Assembly (NCBI GenBank): GCA_033725935.1
Contig: MU867061.1
Coordinates: 1,116,001 to 1,180,000, forward strand
DNA length: 64,000 nucleotides
Direction of reading: 5' to 3'
Source: Cladorrhinum sp. PSN259
Lineage: Eukaryota; Ascomycota; Sordariomycetes; Sordariales; Podosporaceae
A program made the translations under genes and the position numbers. The notes beneath the pieces are model-generated. The model was not told the origin of the DNA and made no database searches. It saw only the letters and a program-made list of their open reading frames with translations. Each line of letters starts with the position of its first letter. Position 1 is the stretch's first letter. Positions 21,881 through 32,972 of the stretch are shown one piece after another.

Positions 21881-22867
21881 ATCCTGCATGTGCCCAGCCA
21901 ATGGTGATTTGAACTGAAGTTTGCCCAAGGCTTTTTCACAACTGCCAAGGAGATGGGCCAAAAAAAACCACATCACCATGTCTCGTCAAAGAAGCTTGAT
22001 TTTAACAGTTTCATCGCAACCAAAACCACTGCGAGATGAAGTGGTAGTCGCAAGATATAAGGGGACGTAAAAGCGATGTGAACGGCAACCAAAAAGTCAA
22101 ACACGTGATATTACCAATGCAATGTAACCTGCGATTGGTGCATGGACTCCGACGACACGCAGGGGACCGTCGGACTATGGAATGCAGGGGGCCTGAAGCG
22201 GAAGTCTTAGCGATGAGGCTGAAATTGTCAAATGTCTTGGATCTGGGAGGACCCCATCAAAAGAGCATCGATTTTAGTCAATGGTTTGGCCGTCAAAGGA
22301 TCAACTTACCCATCAACTGAACTTTGTATTACTGAAGTAATCATCATAGCGCGGCATGAAGAAAGAATTGACAAAGAGCGAGATTCATGTTAGAAATAGG
22401 GGCTGAGCTGAGTAGTACATTCCATCAGAATCAGCAAGCTTTCATGCTCGCACTCTGTGGGAAGGATGAGAAAGCCGAATCCGAAGACAACCCAGGGCTG
22501 CCCAACGGTGTGGTCACACAGCATGGAGCCTTAATTTGCGGGTTCAGCGCTGGAGCCTCCCAGGAACAGTAGCCAACAAATGGCATCTCGTAATTTTGAT
22601 GCGCTATTGGTCTCAGCCCTACACCATTCGCTGGAATTCGGTCTTTGGATCAACAGGTGATTGGTCTCGACAAGGGGGGCATTGTCAAAGGGCTGGCGCC
22701 AGACATGCTGGCAGTCTTTCCAAACGCGGACGAACAGTTGAAAAAAAAAGCGCCGTGTCCCACTTTCCTGCATTTCTCTCATCACTCTGTTTTTTCTCTT
22801 TCATATTTTCAATCCATTTCTTCACCCAATAACACAACTTACCCAAACACAACACTTTACCCACAAA
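21881..22867. other. Intergenic, upstream of the PLAC8 gene
   Basis: No gene recognised. The last ~80 bp before the PLAC8 ATG are rich in T and C and then in A and C, a typical fungal leader. Confidence 0.5.
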
Positions 22868-23752
22868 ATGTCCTATCAACAGTACCCTCAACAGCCACAG
22901 GCTGCATACGCACAGCAACCTCAACACCAGTCACCACCCGTGGGTTACCAGCAACAGCCATACCAAGCTCAGCAGCAGTCACCACAACCCATCTTCCAAC
23001 AACAGCAGTCACCACAACCTAGCTTCCAACAACAGCAACAGCAACAGCAACCACAACAGCAACCGCAACCGCAACAACAACAGCGGCAACAACCGCAACA
23101 ACCGCAATCACCACAGCCCGTGACGGGAGTCTACCAGCAACAACAAGCAATGGCAGCCACGCATGCAGCCCAAGTCCACACTCTGCCCGCTCAGACACAA
23201 GAATGGTCCAACGGTCTCTGCGATTGCGGTCCCTGCAGTACTTGCATGCTCGCCTGCTGCTGCCCATGCATTCGTGAGTTTCACGTCCCCCTTTTACACC
23301 ATTTTGTAAAAAAAAAATTCCCATCCAACTGACATTTATTTTCAAAACAAAGTCATCGGCAAAACCTCGGCGAGGATGAGAGATCCAAGCATGCAATCGT
23401 ACGACACATTCAACGGGGAGTGCATGATCGCTTGCTGCCTGGGCGGGTTTGCTTGGATGTAAGTTTTTTCTCTCTCACACCACCCTCATACAGAGTAAAT
23501 TGGTACTGATACTGAACAACGAAAAATAGTTATGGCATGATCAAGAGAGAAGAAATCAGACAGCGGTTCGGTATCCGCGGATCCGGCACGGACGATTGTT
23601 GCGTCAGTTACTGGTGCTCCTGCTGCGCCCTCATACAGCAGGAGAAGGAGGTGAAAGGCCGGCTGGGCGGGAACGCCGGTGTGGTTCAAGTTGTTACGCA
23701 GGGGTACCAGGCGCCGAGCGGGAAGGAGGGGATGCATATGCCTGGTCAGTAG
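22868..23752 (+). CDS. PLAC8-family cysteine-rich protein with Gln-rich N-terminus
   Basis: Three exons (22868-23273, 23353-23458, 23530-23752) with GT-AG introns of 79 and 71 nt join to 244 codons plus stop. Residues 1-~110 are almost wholly Gln, Pro, Tyr and Ala, encoded by CAA/CAG repeats. The rest is a PLAC8 domain: WSNGLCDCGPCSTCMLACCC, then PCI-LIGKTSARMRDPS, TFNGECMIACCLGGFAWIYG, and the end motif GSGTDDCCVSYWCSCCALIQ followed by EKEV. PLAC8 proteins are small membrane-associated proteins linked in plants and fungi to metal (cadmium, zinc) tolerance, calcium and cell-size control. The particular role here is unknown. The Cys-rich hydrophobic stretches suggest membrane insertion. Confidence 0.92.
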
Positions 23753-24769
23753 AGAGTTCAAAACTTGAAGTGACTGAGGGGGATAGTAAACGGGGGTTGG
23801 AATGATTGATCTTTTTTTTATTCATGTGTTTCAATGTTTTTTTGCCTTCTTTTTTTCGTCTTTCTAAACGCATGGGGTCTGCAAGATAGTAACTCAGTTT
23901 ATAACGGTGGATTCTGTGCGGGATTCAGTAATACCAATTTTTCTCTTTCGATTTGTTTGTTTGAAAGGATACCTACTAGACTACCTCTCTGCATTTGACT
24001 CGTCCCAGTATCTGTATATTGGTTGACATGGTTTATACGTGATGCATATTTTTTCCTGTCCGGTGCAAATGTGAGTAGATTGAAAAGAACAGACAGAATT
24101 GTGTGATGCCGAATCAATATCTGGTAATGTTGCAAAAAGATCCTTGATTATCGCCCAACTTGAAGGCTGTTCACAAAAACCATAGTGAAACACTTTTGTT
24201 CATAGTTGACAATCCACCTGCGCCATAGTATGATAGTATGATGATTTACGAAGGGAGGAATCGTCACTTATATTCTCTGACCTTCAACAAAGACGAGATT
24301 CTCCCAGCTAATGAGAAGAGCACTTGCCTGGTTGCAGCTCTACATGCTCGTGGTGTAGCTGGTGGTCTAAGGAGACGGCAGAACAACTGTGGTACGTGCC
24401 TGAAGTCCGGCCAGACAGGTTTTACTGTTGACTTCGTTATTCGAGGTTTGATTCCTGGCCGAAGCAAGGCGGCGTTGCTGTTGGTCTCAATTTTCATCTT
24501 TCAGTGAGTGGTGTTTAGTTGACTATGTGGGTCAGGAGTTCACTTGAGAGTGCGACAATGAAGAATCACATCTTAGATAGAGCAATACTCCCACCTTTGT
24601 TTGTAGAGGTAGATTTCGAAGAACTGATAATAAACCTGCCTGAGCGTGAAGGAGTATGATTTGACAAACTGTCCAACCAGAAGTACCTTGCTAGGATTAA
24701 ATATCAACTTACATCGAGGCAAGCCCACCATCTCTCATTCTTCAACATCCTGTCTCTTGTATTGGGCGG
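23753..24769. other. Intergenic
   Basis: A/T-rich 3' flank of the PLAC8 gene, then about 600 bp without a recognisable gene. A tRNA-like patch near 24342-24475 was considered and rejected. Confidence 0.45.
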
Positions 24770-25550
24770 TGGCATGATGAGTCAGCTAGCTTAATGATAT
24801 CCCTCAGTTCGTACGAGCTGTCAAGGAAGGCGGCAGCTTCACCCTCACAGAGTATGTTAATTACCCTCAGGGCCTCGTTGTGATGTGGAGGGCCGTGGGG
24901 CCCCCAGAAGCGTTCGAATTCGAAATCAAGCTTACGCAGCCATCCAGTAGCTTGTATCTTGCCATTATAACTCCGATATGTTTGATAGTCGGGGAGGGTA
25001 GGTGTAGCGGTAGGTGTAGCGGTAGGTGAAGGAGATGGAGGAGGCGCAGCTGTAGAGATCGCGGCTATATTAATGGAACGAGTGTCGAATATTGAGTTTT
25101 AGTGAATCGGAGGTGATAATAGGAGTGGGAACTCAGTGACGTATGGAGTAGATCACCCTGAGGAGGAAGCTGACGAGGGTGGAGGAGGTAGTCGTCTACG
25201 GTAGTGTTCGAGATCGAGGTGGACTGCGTTAATACGGCTTGTTAAGTTGTTAAGTACTGATTGGTGAGGGTCTAGATTAAAGGGTGAATGGAATGGGTGT
25301 AGTAGATAGTAGAGGGCCTTGTCGAGGTCCAAGAAAAATCTGAATATTTGGACAATAAGAAGGTAAGACAATTGGCTAGAAAAGTTAATGAAGGGAGGAA
25401 GTTCAGAATCTTAGGAAGACGAAATAAAAGGTCTAATTTGGTGGTGGGGTTTGCTCCTTCCCAATTATAAAGTGGTGACGCAAAGGTCGGACCACCGAGC
25501 TCTGATGCCTTCCCTACCGGAAGAACGAAAGTCGGGTCCGCCAGCAAACG
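24770..25550 (-). mobile_element. Probable LTR-retrotransposon gag relic
   Basis: Reading the minus strand, the part near 25,370-25,155 ends with NLTSRINAVHLDLEHYRRRL and a Pro/Ser tail. After stops, the part near 25,075-24,775 reads PSPSPTATPTATPTLPDY, then KIQATGWLRKLDFEFERF, then HNEALRVINILCEGEAAAFL. The order (short coiled N-terminus, Pro/Thr-rich spacer containing a 12-bp tandem repeat at about 25,000-25,045, then a WLRKL...F...ALRVINIL-type helical block) resembles gag of fungal LTR elements. Stops interrupt the frame and no protease, reverse transcriptase or integrase follows, so it is at best a fragment. No LTR pair was found. Confidence 0.35.
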
Positions 25551-26513
25551 CAGCTCCGAAAGCTAAATCATTAGCGGCAAAGGGTCCAGGTCCAGTGGAA
25601 AAGAATGATGGTCTAGGTCCAGTAGAAAAAGAATAGTGGTCCAGAAGAGGAAAAAGTGAGGTTATCCGCAGGGCAGGACCTGCTGCAAACACCCGGGCAC
25701 GACCTCCAGAAATACCAGGGTTCAGCTGAACAATAGAGAGGGGTCCAATTAGGAAGAATATCTCTTATCAAACAATGGCAACCCCATTGCCGTTGAAGCT
25801 AGTCGAAACTATTTCAAAATTCCATGATCCCAGTAAGCCGAACCAATGGCCGCCCCCCCCCCCCCCCCTTAGTGAGAGCAGTTGAGCGGAGCCGCTTATT
25901 CGGTCCGTATTCCACGTCGGCGGGATTACTCCACTTGGCATGCGCCGCAAACCACCCTTCGAGTCTCAAGATGACTGCCAGTGTTGAGAGTGGGGGTCAA
26001 TGAGGTCGGATGTGTCCAGTAAGAACCTTGTCACCGCAGTGACACTTATACGAACCACACCCGAATAAAAAAGCAGCGGAGCTTCCTTTTCGGTGTTACT
26101 CCCGCTGTGGGCTAAAACTCATCGTGATGGGTGGACCGCCGACAGAGAGACATGGTCATGGAGGGAATGAGTGATACCATATTATCAGTCTGTCGCAGTA
26201 CCCATCAAGATGAATTTCTGATGTGTTTCTCTGTCCGTGTTCATGTCCTTGACGTTGTCCACTTCCCCCCAGCGGCCCTAAACAATAGGCGATTGACCTC
26301 AAATTCGGTTGTCCGTAAACTTTAACTTTCTGGCAACCTTGCGGTTCGACCTTCACCTCCGCGTTGCTTTACCGAGAAAAGTCAATAATCGGCCCGTTCC
26401 CTCCTGATACCACCAACCCGGAAACTAATTCTGATGACCATCATCAGTCGCCTTCGATATTGAGCAGACAATTTTCTTGTCACTCTTGAACATCACCGAC
26501 TGCGGCGGCAAAG
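25551..26513. other. Intergenic, upstream of the MFS transporter
   Basis: Contains a near-repeat of a GTCCAG-type segment around 25,585-25,640 and an uninterrupted run of 16 C at 25853-25868. No gene recognised. Confidence 0.45.
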
Positions 26514-28191
26514 ATGGACCCTCGCTCCGGATTACCACCACCATCCAATGCCGCGTGGCGTTTATCGACCGTCGTGGAGGTACCCGAAGAGATGGACCCC
26601 ACAACAACCTCAAGTCCGAGAGGAAAAAGGAAAGTCATGGCCGTCAATACGACCGTCTCCGAAATCCCATCATCATCACCACCTCCGTCTCCAACAAAGG
26701 CCGACCGGGACGTCGACCTCGAAACCAGCCGTCAGTCCACCCCGGATGGCAGCACGCCGCATCATATCTCGCCTTCCTCCTCTCCTTCCCCTCGAAACCG
26801 AATCAACTACATCCGTTTAGCAGCCATCTGTTTCGCCCAGTTTACCTTAGGTCTGACCGACTCTGCAACAGGAACACTCATCCCGACCATTGAATCGTTT
26901 GTTCCCTCCCTTTCCATCCCCACCTCCTCGCTGACATGATACTAACATGAACAGATACTACTTCCCCTCACCACCAAACTCACCGTCCTCCCCATCAACA
27001 CCAACACCAACAGCCCACCTCCAAACCTCCCTTCTCTTTGTAGGCCAAGCCCTAGGCTTCATCCTAGGCGCAGCCTTCCTGGACCCCATCCGCTCCCTTT
27101 TTCGTAACTCAAAACACCCCAACTCGTACATTTTTACGCTCTGCAACACCCTAGTATGCCTCGCCTACATCCCTCTACTCTTAACCGCCAACCCCTTCGT
27201 CACCATCGTTCTGTCATTCTTCCTGCTCGGCTTTGGGAATTCCTTCAATCTAGCTCTAGGAAACGTCTTCGTGGCAGGAATGGGAACCAAAAGCCTAGGA
27301 GTGATGCACGGGATGTACGGTCTAGGCGGTACTCTGGGACCTCTGATAGCGAATGGTATGGTCTCGTCAAAAAGTCTGGAATGGGGAAAATATTACTGGA
27401 TTACGATGGGACTGGCCGTGTTGGGGGCGGGCAGTATGGGCGGCTTTTTTTGGGGTTATGAAGAAGATGGGACAGAAATAGATCCAGACAAAAACGAAGA
27501 GGAAAAGAAGAGAGGAAGAAGTGGGTGTATAAGTGTGAGTGTGGGCGTGAAAGAAGGGCGGCACTGGCAGGCGGTCCAAGCTGCAGTCGACTGGCGGATC
27601 GTACCGCTCGGGGCCCTCTTCATCTTCGCGTACAAGGGCGTGGAGGTGAGTATCTCTGGCTGGGCGTATACTTTCCTCAAAGAGGATAGAGAAGCAGGGA
27701 CGGATTTTGGGTACGCAACGGCTGGATTCTGGGCGGGGATTACCCTGGGACGATTCATCTTGACGCCTTTCGGGCACAGATTCGGGGACAAACGGTTTGT
27801 GTATATCCTCTCGGCCAGCTGCGTCGCCCTTCAGATATTGGTATGGTTCGTGAAGGACGCGATAGCAGATTCCGTTGTGCTGGCGACGATTGGTTTACTC
27901 CTGGGGCCTGTCTACCCATGCGTTGCGGCAGTCTTCTTGCGCAACATGGAGGAAAATGAGCGGGTGACTGGTATCGGCATCATCTCGGCGTTTGGAATGT
28001 CAGGGGGCGCAGTCGCGCCGTTCATCACCGGCGCCATTGCGGATTCGCGTGGGTCGTGGGTGCTTAATCCGATTGCCATCGCCTTGTATGGCGCGATGCT
28101 TGTTTGCTGGTATTTTTTGTCCAATGACAAGGTGGATGAGGAGCAGGCAGCGGCAGCGGCAGCGGCAGCGGCAGCGGATCAGGAAAAATAA
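26514..28191 (+). CDS. Major facilitator superfamily transporter (BSC6/fucose-permease-like)
   Basis: Two exons (26514-26896 and 26955-28191) join in frame to 539 codons plus stop; the 58-nt intron has a GTTTGT donor and a CTAAC branch site. The first ~100 residues are hydrophilic, Ser/Pro rich and cytosolic. Transmembrane segments then follow in the usual 6+6 layout, with a central loop around residues 305-335. Marker stretches are the first helix IRLAAICFAQFTLGLTDSA, GQALGFILGAA, GMYGLGGTLGPLIA, and GFWAGITLGRFILTPFGHRF. These match the fungal group annotated as bypass-of-stop-codon protein 6, related to fucose permeases. The C-terminus ends with a poly-Ala run encoded by GCG/GCA repeats. 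Likely a sugar or small-metabolite proton symporter; the substrate is unknown. Confidence 0.88.
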
Positions 28192-28425
28192 CTTGGTATT
28201 TGGACTTGGCTTGGAAACTAGAATATTGGAAACGGTTGGTGGGACACGAGGTGTTTGGGGAGTTTTATATCGGAGTCTAGAACGGGGCTGTTTCTTGCTT
28301 TTTTCTTGTTGCTTGGTCTTTCGGTGGGGTTGGAAATGGATACCATGAAATGAAATATATCGTCTAAAGGGTCTAACCATCTAACGAAATATATCGGGTT
28401 AACAGCAACTGGCAGGCATTTAAGC

Positions 28426-29304
28426 TTACTTCCTTCCCGTGGCAGCCTCCTTGACGGTAATGCGGCCGGCCACGATGTCCTTGACAGTAGCGAGGATCTC
28501 GTTGAAGTCCTGGAACGTCGTGAACGGGACACTTTCCCTCTCGCAGTATGCTACAAGATCTGGTATAGGGTCAGCATAAAGTCCAACAATGATGGTAAGA
28601 GATACACTTACCCTGGCCTGCTTTGGCAAACAAAAGATCAGTCTCCTTTGCCGCAGAGAGATCTGAGACACCATCACCGGCATAAAACAGCGTCGGCCTC
28701 TCCTCCGCAGGAAGCTGCGCATATGGCCGGATCTCAATGGACTTGTCATGTCCAAACCCGCTGAAGCCACTCATTAGCATTTACTCCCCACGGCACCTGC
28801 ACCCAGGAAGTCATACCTCTCGTCATGATACGTAATCTCCCACCCGCCCTTCTCATTGATGCTCTTCCCCGGTCTGGGCACAACATCATTGCTCACGATC
28901 TGCAACGACGCGGCCTCCTCTTCGCCTAGGTAATGAGCCAACAACGCCCGAATGATGGGCTCCATACCACCGCTCAGTACAACAATCGGGACATTATTCT
29001 CCTTTGCCCACTCGAAAAACTCCTTGAAGCCTGGGTCGAGCGTGATGTTCTTTCGTAGGATGTCAATGCACTCATTAAACGGCGTGTTGATGCTGTCCAG
29101 CATGTCCCTGAATGAGTCCCTGAAGTCTCGGCGAAGCTCCAATACATCCTTGTTCCCCTTCTTACGCAGCTCGGGACCAAATCCGAGGTTGTCCGTCATG
29201 AAGTCATTGCTGTCTTGCTGGGTGATAGTGCCATCAAAGTCAGTGAAGAAAATGAACTTGGGGTTCGTCCTGAGCGCCGGGAGCGAGATCGGAGCTGAGC
29301 CCAT
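28426..29304 (-). CDS. HAD hydrolase, phosphoserine-phosphatase-like (PHOSPHO1/MtnX-type)
   Basis: Three exons (29304-28817, 28760-28612, 28559-28426) with 56- and 52-nt introns join to 256 codons plus stop. Motif I is FFTDFDGTIT with Asp22 as nucleophile and Asp24 as general acid; motif II is VVLSGGMEPII; motif III is a Lys in the DKSIEIRPYAQL region; motif IV is LFYAGDGVSDLSAAKETDLLF. This combination is typical of HAD subfamily IB (phosphoserine phosphatase, 2,3-diketo-5-methylthiopentyl-1-phosphate phosphatase, PHOSPHO1). No signal or membrane segment, so cytosolic. The substrate cannot be assigned. It is divergent from the EIF1AD homologue over a 669-bp spacer. Confidence 0.9.
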
Positions 29305-29973
29305 GGCTGCGGTGTTGTTGAGGTTAAATTGAGAAACGGAAAGTGTGCGTGTGAATAAAAGTAAGAAGCGATGAGTGAGTCAATGATGCGCGTCCTGAAG
29401 CACTCATGGAAGATCTTTATGTGTGAGTGGGCCTGAGATGCAACGTGAAAGAATTTAACCCTGCAATTGGGCAGTAATGTTGCGTCTTTTGATTGAGAGA
29501 AAAGTATGAGTCTCAAGGAATCTGTCTCATGGCAAAGGACATGAGGGATGAAAACATATCCAAGCTGGCACCACCATAATCCGAGTTTCCTGGGAGGGTC
29601 GGAGTGGATCTCGCAGCGGAACTCTATGTAGGTGTCGGTACCTGAAGCGATACCGGTCTTGGCCCGAAGCGGTGGTGGCGCTACGATGACTTGCTGCAAA
29701 AGAAACCTCCACTCCTTCCAGGAAGCGAAAGGGGTCTTTCAGTTAAACAAAGGTTAATCGAAGACTGGAATGGCCAAGAAAAGAAAAAGCCGAAAGTCAG
29801 AGTTCAGCACGGTGATAGTTCATAGATGCAATTTCCAGGGATTCCAGGTTATGGCAGCCTGCAAAAAATGATCGACTTTACCCCGCCATCCCCAAAAATT
29901 CTTTGGTCTGTCAGAGGGACGCAACTGTTCAGGAAACCCCACATACCCTCCAAAAACACCCATACTTCCCATC
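29305..29973. promoter_or_regulatory. Divergent intergenic region (HAD phosphatase / EIF1AD homologue)
   Basis: 669 bp between two divergent start codons; no other gene seen. Called as promoter by position only. Confidence 0.4.
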
Positions 29974-30444
29974 ATGGCCCCATCCAGACGAGCCGTTCAA
30001 GCCGCTGCGCAGGAGACACTGACACCTCCAGATGAGCTGACCGACTCTCAATCGATTGCCCGGGTCATCAAGGCCGAGGGTAACAACCTTTACACCTGCG
30101 AATTGCCCAACAAGAAGACTTTCATGTTCGAGCTCGAGGCACGCTTTCGCAATGCCATCTTCATTAAGCGAGGAGGATACGTCTTGGTTGACGTGGCTTC
30201 CTCCGAGCAAAGACCTGCTGGTAGCAAGGTAGTGGGGGAGATCATCAATGTCGTCCGGGACGAGAAGGTATGGAGGAAACAGTCCTACTGGTAAGCATAC
30301 AGTTTGTTGCATCCTGTGCAGTAGACCTCCCTGACATCGTACAGGCCCTCCAAGTTCCCAAAGAAGACGTACGGCGACTCGGACGATGAAGAAGAATCGA
30401 ACGTCGGCAAGATGCCACCCAGCGACTCGGAGGAGGAAGACTGA
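29974..30444 (+). CDS. EIF1AD: EIF1AD-type S1-like RNA-binding protein
   Basis: Two exons (29974-30290, 30345-30444) with a 54-nt intron join to 138 codons plus stop. The core has the eIF1A/S1-like OB fold: QSIARVIKAEGNNLYTCELP, then FMFELEARFRNAIFIKRGGY, then VGEIINVVRDEKVWRKQ. The C-terminus is short, acidic and Ser rich (GDSDDEEESN ... DSEEED). This length and acidic tail fit the EIF1AD (Obelix/haponin) family rather than translation factor eIF1A. EIF1AD is implicated in late 40S ribosomal subunit maturation in animals; the same role here is inferred. It is convergent with ALG3, the stop codons being 92 bp apart. Confidence 0.9.
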
Positions 30445-30536
30445 GCATCGTCAAACGGATGATCCAGAGGATTGATCCTTCAACGCGAGATACCCAATAT
30501 TTTTTTGCAGCATACCCTAGATATGAACTTGCTCAA

Positions 30537-31903
30537 CTACCGCTTCGCTACATCCTCCTTGACCGCGGCTGTCCTTGGCTCCCATGCCTCTCGAGCGCCA
30601 AACCAGACCAGACCAACGGTCGCCGCGAGGACAGAAACTACAACACCTGAGCTGACAGGAGTGCTGGGATACACATTCCACGCCCATTCCTGGGCCGCCC
30701 AAAGAATATACTGCACGATGGGGTGAGCGGCGCTGCGCCAGAGAAGGAAGGGGGTGGACCAGGCGAGGTAGGCGTAGAACTGGTAATGGAGAGAGCGGGC
30801 GAAGAGGAGCCCAATGACGTTAGCTGAGAGAATAGTCGTCATGATATACCCCGGCGTGACGTCTCGAGAGATGATCTGCTGTTGTTGTTTTGTGAAAGGT
30901 GACTTCCCTTGCAGAAGTGGAACAACCACCCCTGAAAGAGACTTGCGCGCAGGCTTAAGCCACCGAGTGGTTATGAAGCCCAAAAGAACCAAGACGTGGA
31001 GCACAAGAAGTGATGTAGCGAACTCCTTGCTCAGGAACCTCTCTTCCCCAATAAAGCGCCAGTTTACCGTCCATTTGAAGAAGAACTGCCGCGACAGCTC
31101 GAATGCGCGCGAAAGGTAGCCCCATGGGTTATGAGCGAGGAAGGGCACGCCAATGAGCACCTGCACCAGCGCAATGATCGCCGCCATCTGCAGAGCCGGC
31201 GCGAAGCCGGCCCCCAAGAGCAAAATGATCCCTACAGCCGGCAACACCAGCAATAACGTCATCTTGATCCCCAATCCCCATGTGTAAAAGAGCGCGCCAA
31301 GTCGCCATGATCGGTATTGGAAAGCAAGAATAGCGAGGAAGAGGAACAAGACAGCGAAGCAATCGTTGAAGCACCGGAGGACGAAAACACTATGCAGTCG
31401 TTTCGAGAGGATCAAAAGGGGGAAGACGTACGGCGGGACCTGTTTGGTGCATGTTGTGTCAATTTCTTGCCGAAGTAGTTGTACCAGCGCTGTCTATTCT
31501 CTCATACCTTTGCCTTCCAGTAACAAGCCATCACCACTCCTAGAGTCACCATGTACAGCACCGCGAACAACTGTTGCGCTAGGAGGATATTCTTCCCCTC
31601 GTTTGTGAGGTGGTACAGTCCCGTGTAGATGTAGACGTGCGCAGCAGGGTACACGAGCGGTCCGGTGCCGCCTCGGAATTTGGGATAGTCGCGCTCGCCT
31701 GAGACGAACTGCGAGACTTGTTCCATATAGGCTACCCAGTCGATTTCGGTGTATGGGACCTTCCAGATGATCAGGGCGCAGAGGAGGGCGTCGGCCAGGA
31801 ACAATGCTGGCGGGATGAGTTTGGAGAGCGCATTTCGGCCGTTGGCGGTGTCCAGCGCAAACCGGATTATTTGTTGGTGAATTGGTGGATTTTTGCCTGT
31901 CAT
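30537..31903 (-). CDS. ALG3: ALG3: Dol-P-Man:Man5GlcNAc2-PP-Dol alpha-1,3-mannosyltransferase
   Basis: Two exons (31903-31508 and 31439-30537) with a 68-nt intron join to 432 codons plus stop. The start MTGKNPPIHQQIIRF is preferred over upstream in-frame ATGs because the conserved N-terminus begins there. Family hallmarks are YTEIDWVAYMEQVSQFVSGE, RDYPKFRGGTGPLVYPA, HVYIYTGLYHLT, and the later LHSVFVLRCFNDCFAVLF, GLGIKMTLLLVLPA and FARSLHYQFYAYLAWSTPF. Multiple hydrophobic segments agree with a polytopic ER protein (GT58). It adds the first dolichol-phosphate-mannose-dependent mannose (the sixth mannose) to the lipid-linked N-glycan precursor on the lumenal side. Length is normal for the family. 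Confidence 0.96.
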
Positions 31904-32972
31904 GTTTGGGGAATTGCTGGTGGTGGACAGCTTGCAGTTGAAGGACGTGTTGCGAACTTGCGATTTGGGAGCTTGGGGAGCTGCCCACTCGTCAGGGTAC
32001 CCGGACCCACCCAAAATGACTAAAAGGGCATAGCGCCGGCAGTTGCTCAATGTGGCAGACAAGTCAACCCCGCTGTTAAACATCAGGTTCTAAGAGACAT
32101 AAGTAAATGTTATTAAAGCGAATTCCTCTTTGTCTTTATTGAGAGATTCATAAAGAACCTGCCTTCGACTGCAAATCTGTGACCACACATGCTACGAAAT
32201 GAGTCTGGTGACTGCAAAATTCCTCATAATACCTCCATGTGCCAATTATTAGCATCCACTCACTTCTTAAATCTAGACGGTCAACAGCTTGATCCTGCTT
32301 TCTAGAAATTCACAAGTGTTGCCGAGGGCCACTGCATTAATATAGCTACCCTCCGCAGGAAAAGCTACAAACCACAAGCCTACAGCCTTTACAGCTTTGC
32401 TTGTCTTTCTTGCTTCACAACCTGATTCAACAGATTTTGCTCTCCAAAGTACTTCATTATCGCCCAGATACAACCATTAATATACATACACCTTACTGTC
32501 AGAATACGGTCTCTCTTTTCTCTCACAGACTTTTCGTTCCAGTTAGTACAATCAAACAGCAGCCGCTTCCCATCCCCATCTCCGAACAATCATCGCGCTC
32601 TCAGAAAGCACACCCTGAACCAACTTTATAGAGGAACCTGGTCCATCAAGCCTGTCCTGAACTGGGAGAGGTTTCCGTCAACAACACGCTGAATGCGTTC
32701 TATGCTGTTTGTGAAGTTTCATACTTTCGACGACTAAACGGTGGCTCAGGTACAGCTCTCGCAGCCGTGACATCGAAGGAGGAAGGCTTGAGCACCGAGG
32801 CAAAGGTATGATATTGGTTTGGGTAGTGGTATCCTGACAATTTGCTCTTGTATTTGCGTGGCTTACACTACAAACGATGAGGAAGGGCAGGAAGGAGAAC
32901 AAGACAACAGAGAGAAGGATAAAAAAGTGGCCATTTTCGATGTCATTCTCAAGTTTCAACCTTTATGTACTC
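31904..32972. other. Intergenic
   Basis: About 1.1 kb between the ALG3 start and the 3' end of the D-amino-acid oxidase gene. No gene, RNA or clear repeat seen. Confidence 0.5.

Noticed and set aside
24342..24475. tRNA-like patch with A-box-like (GTAGCTGGTGGT) and B-box-like (GGTTTGATTCC) sequences
   Set aside because: The T-stem has a mismatch and no 5' strand pairs with the CCGAAGC after the T-arm to make an acceptor stem; no convincing anticodon arm could be drawn.
25853..25868. Poly-C run (and similar runs near 41,026 and 52,710) as a functional G-quadruplex or regulatory site
   Set aside because: A single uninterrupted run without the four-tract pattern; may be ordinary slippage or a length error in the assembly.
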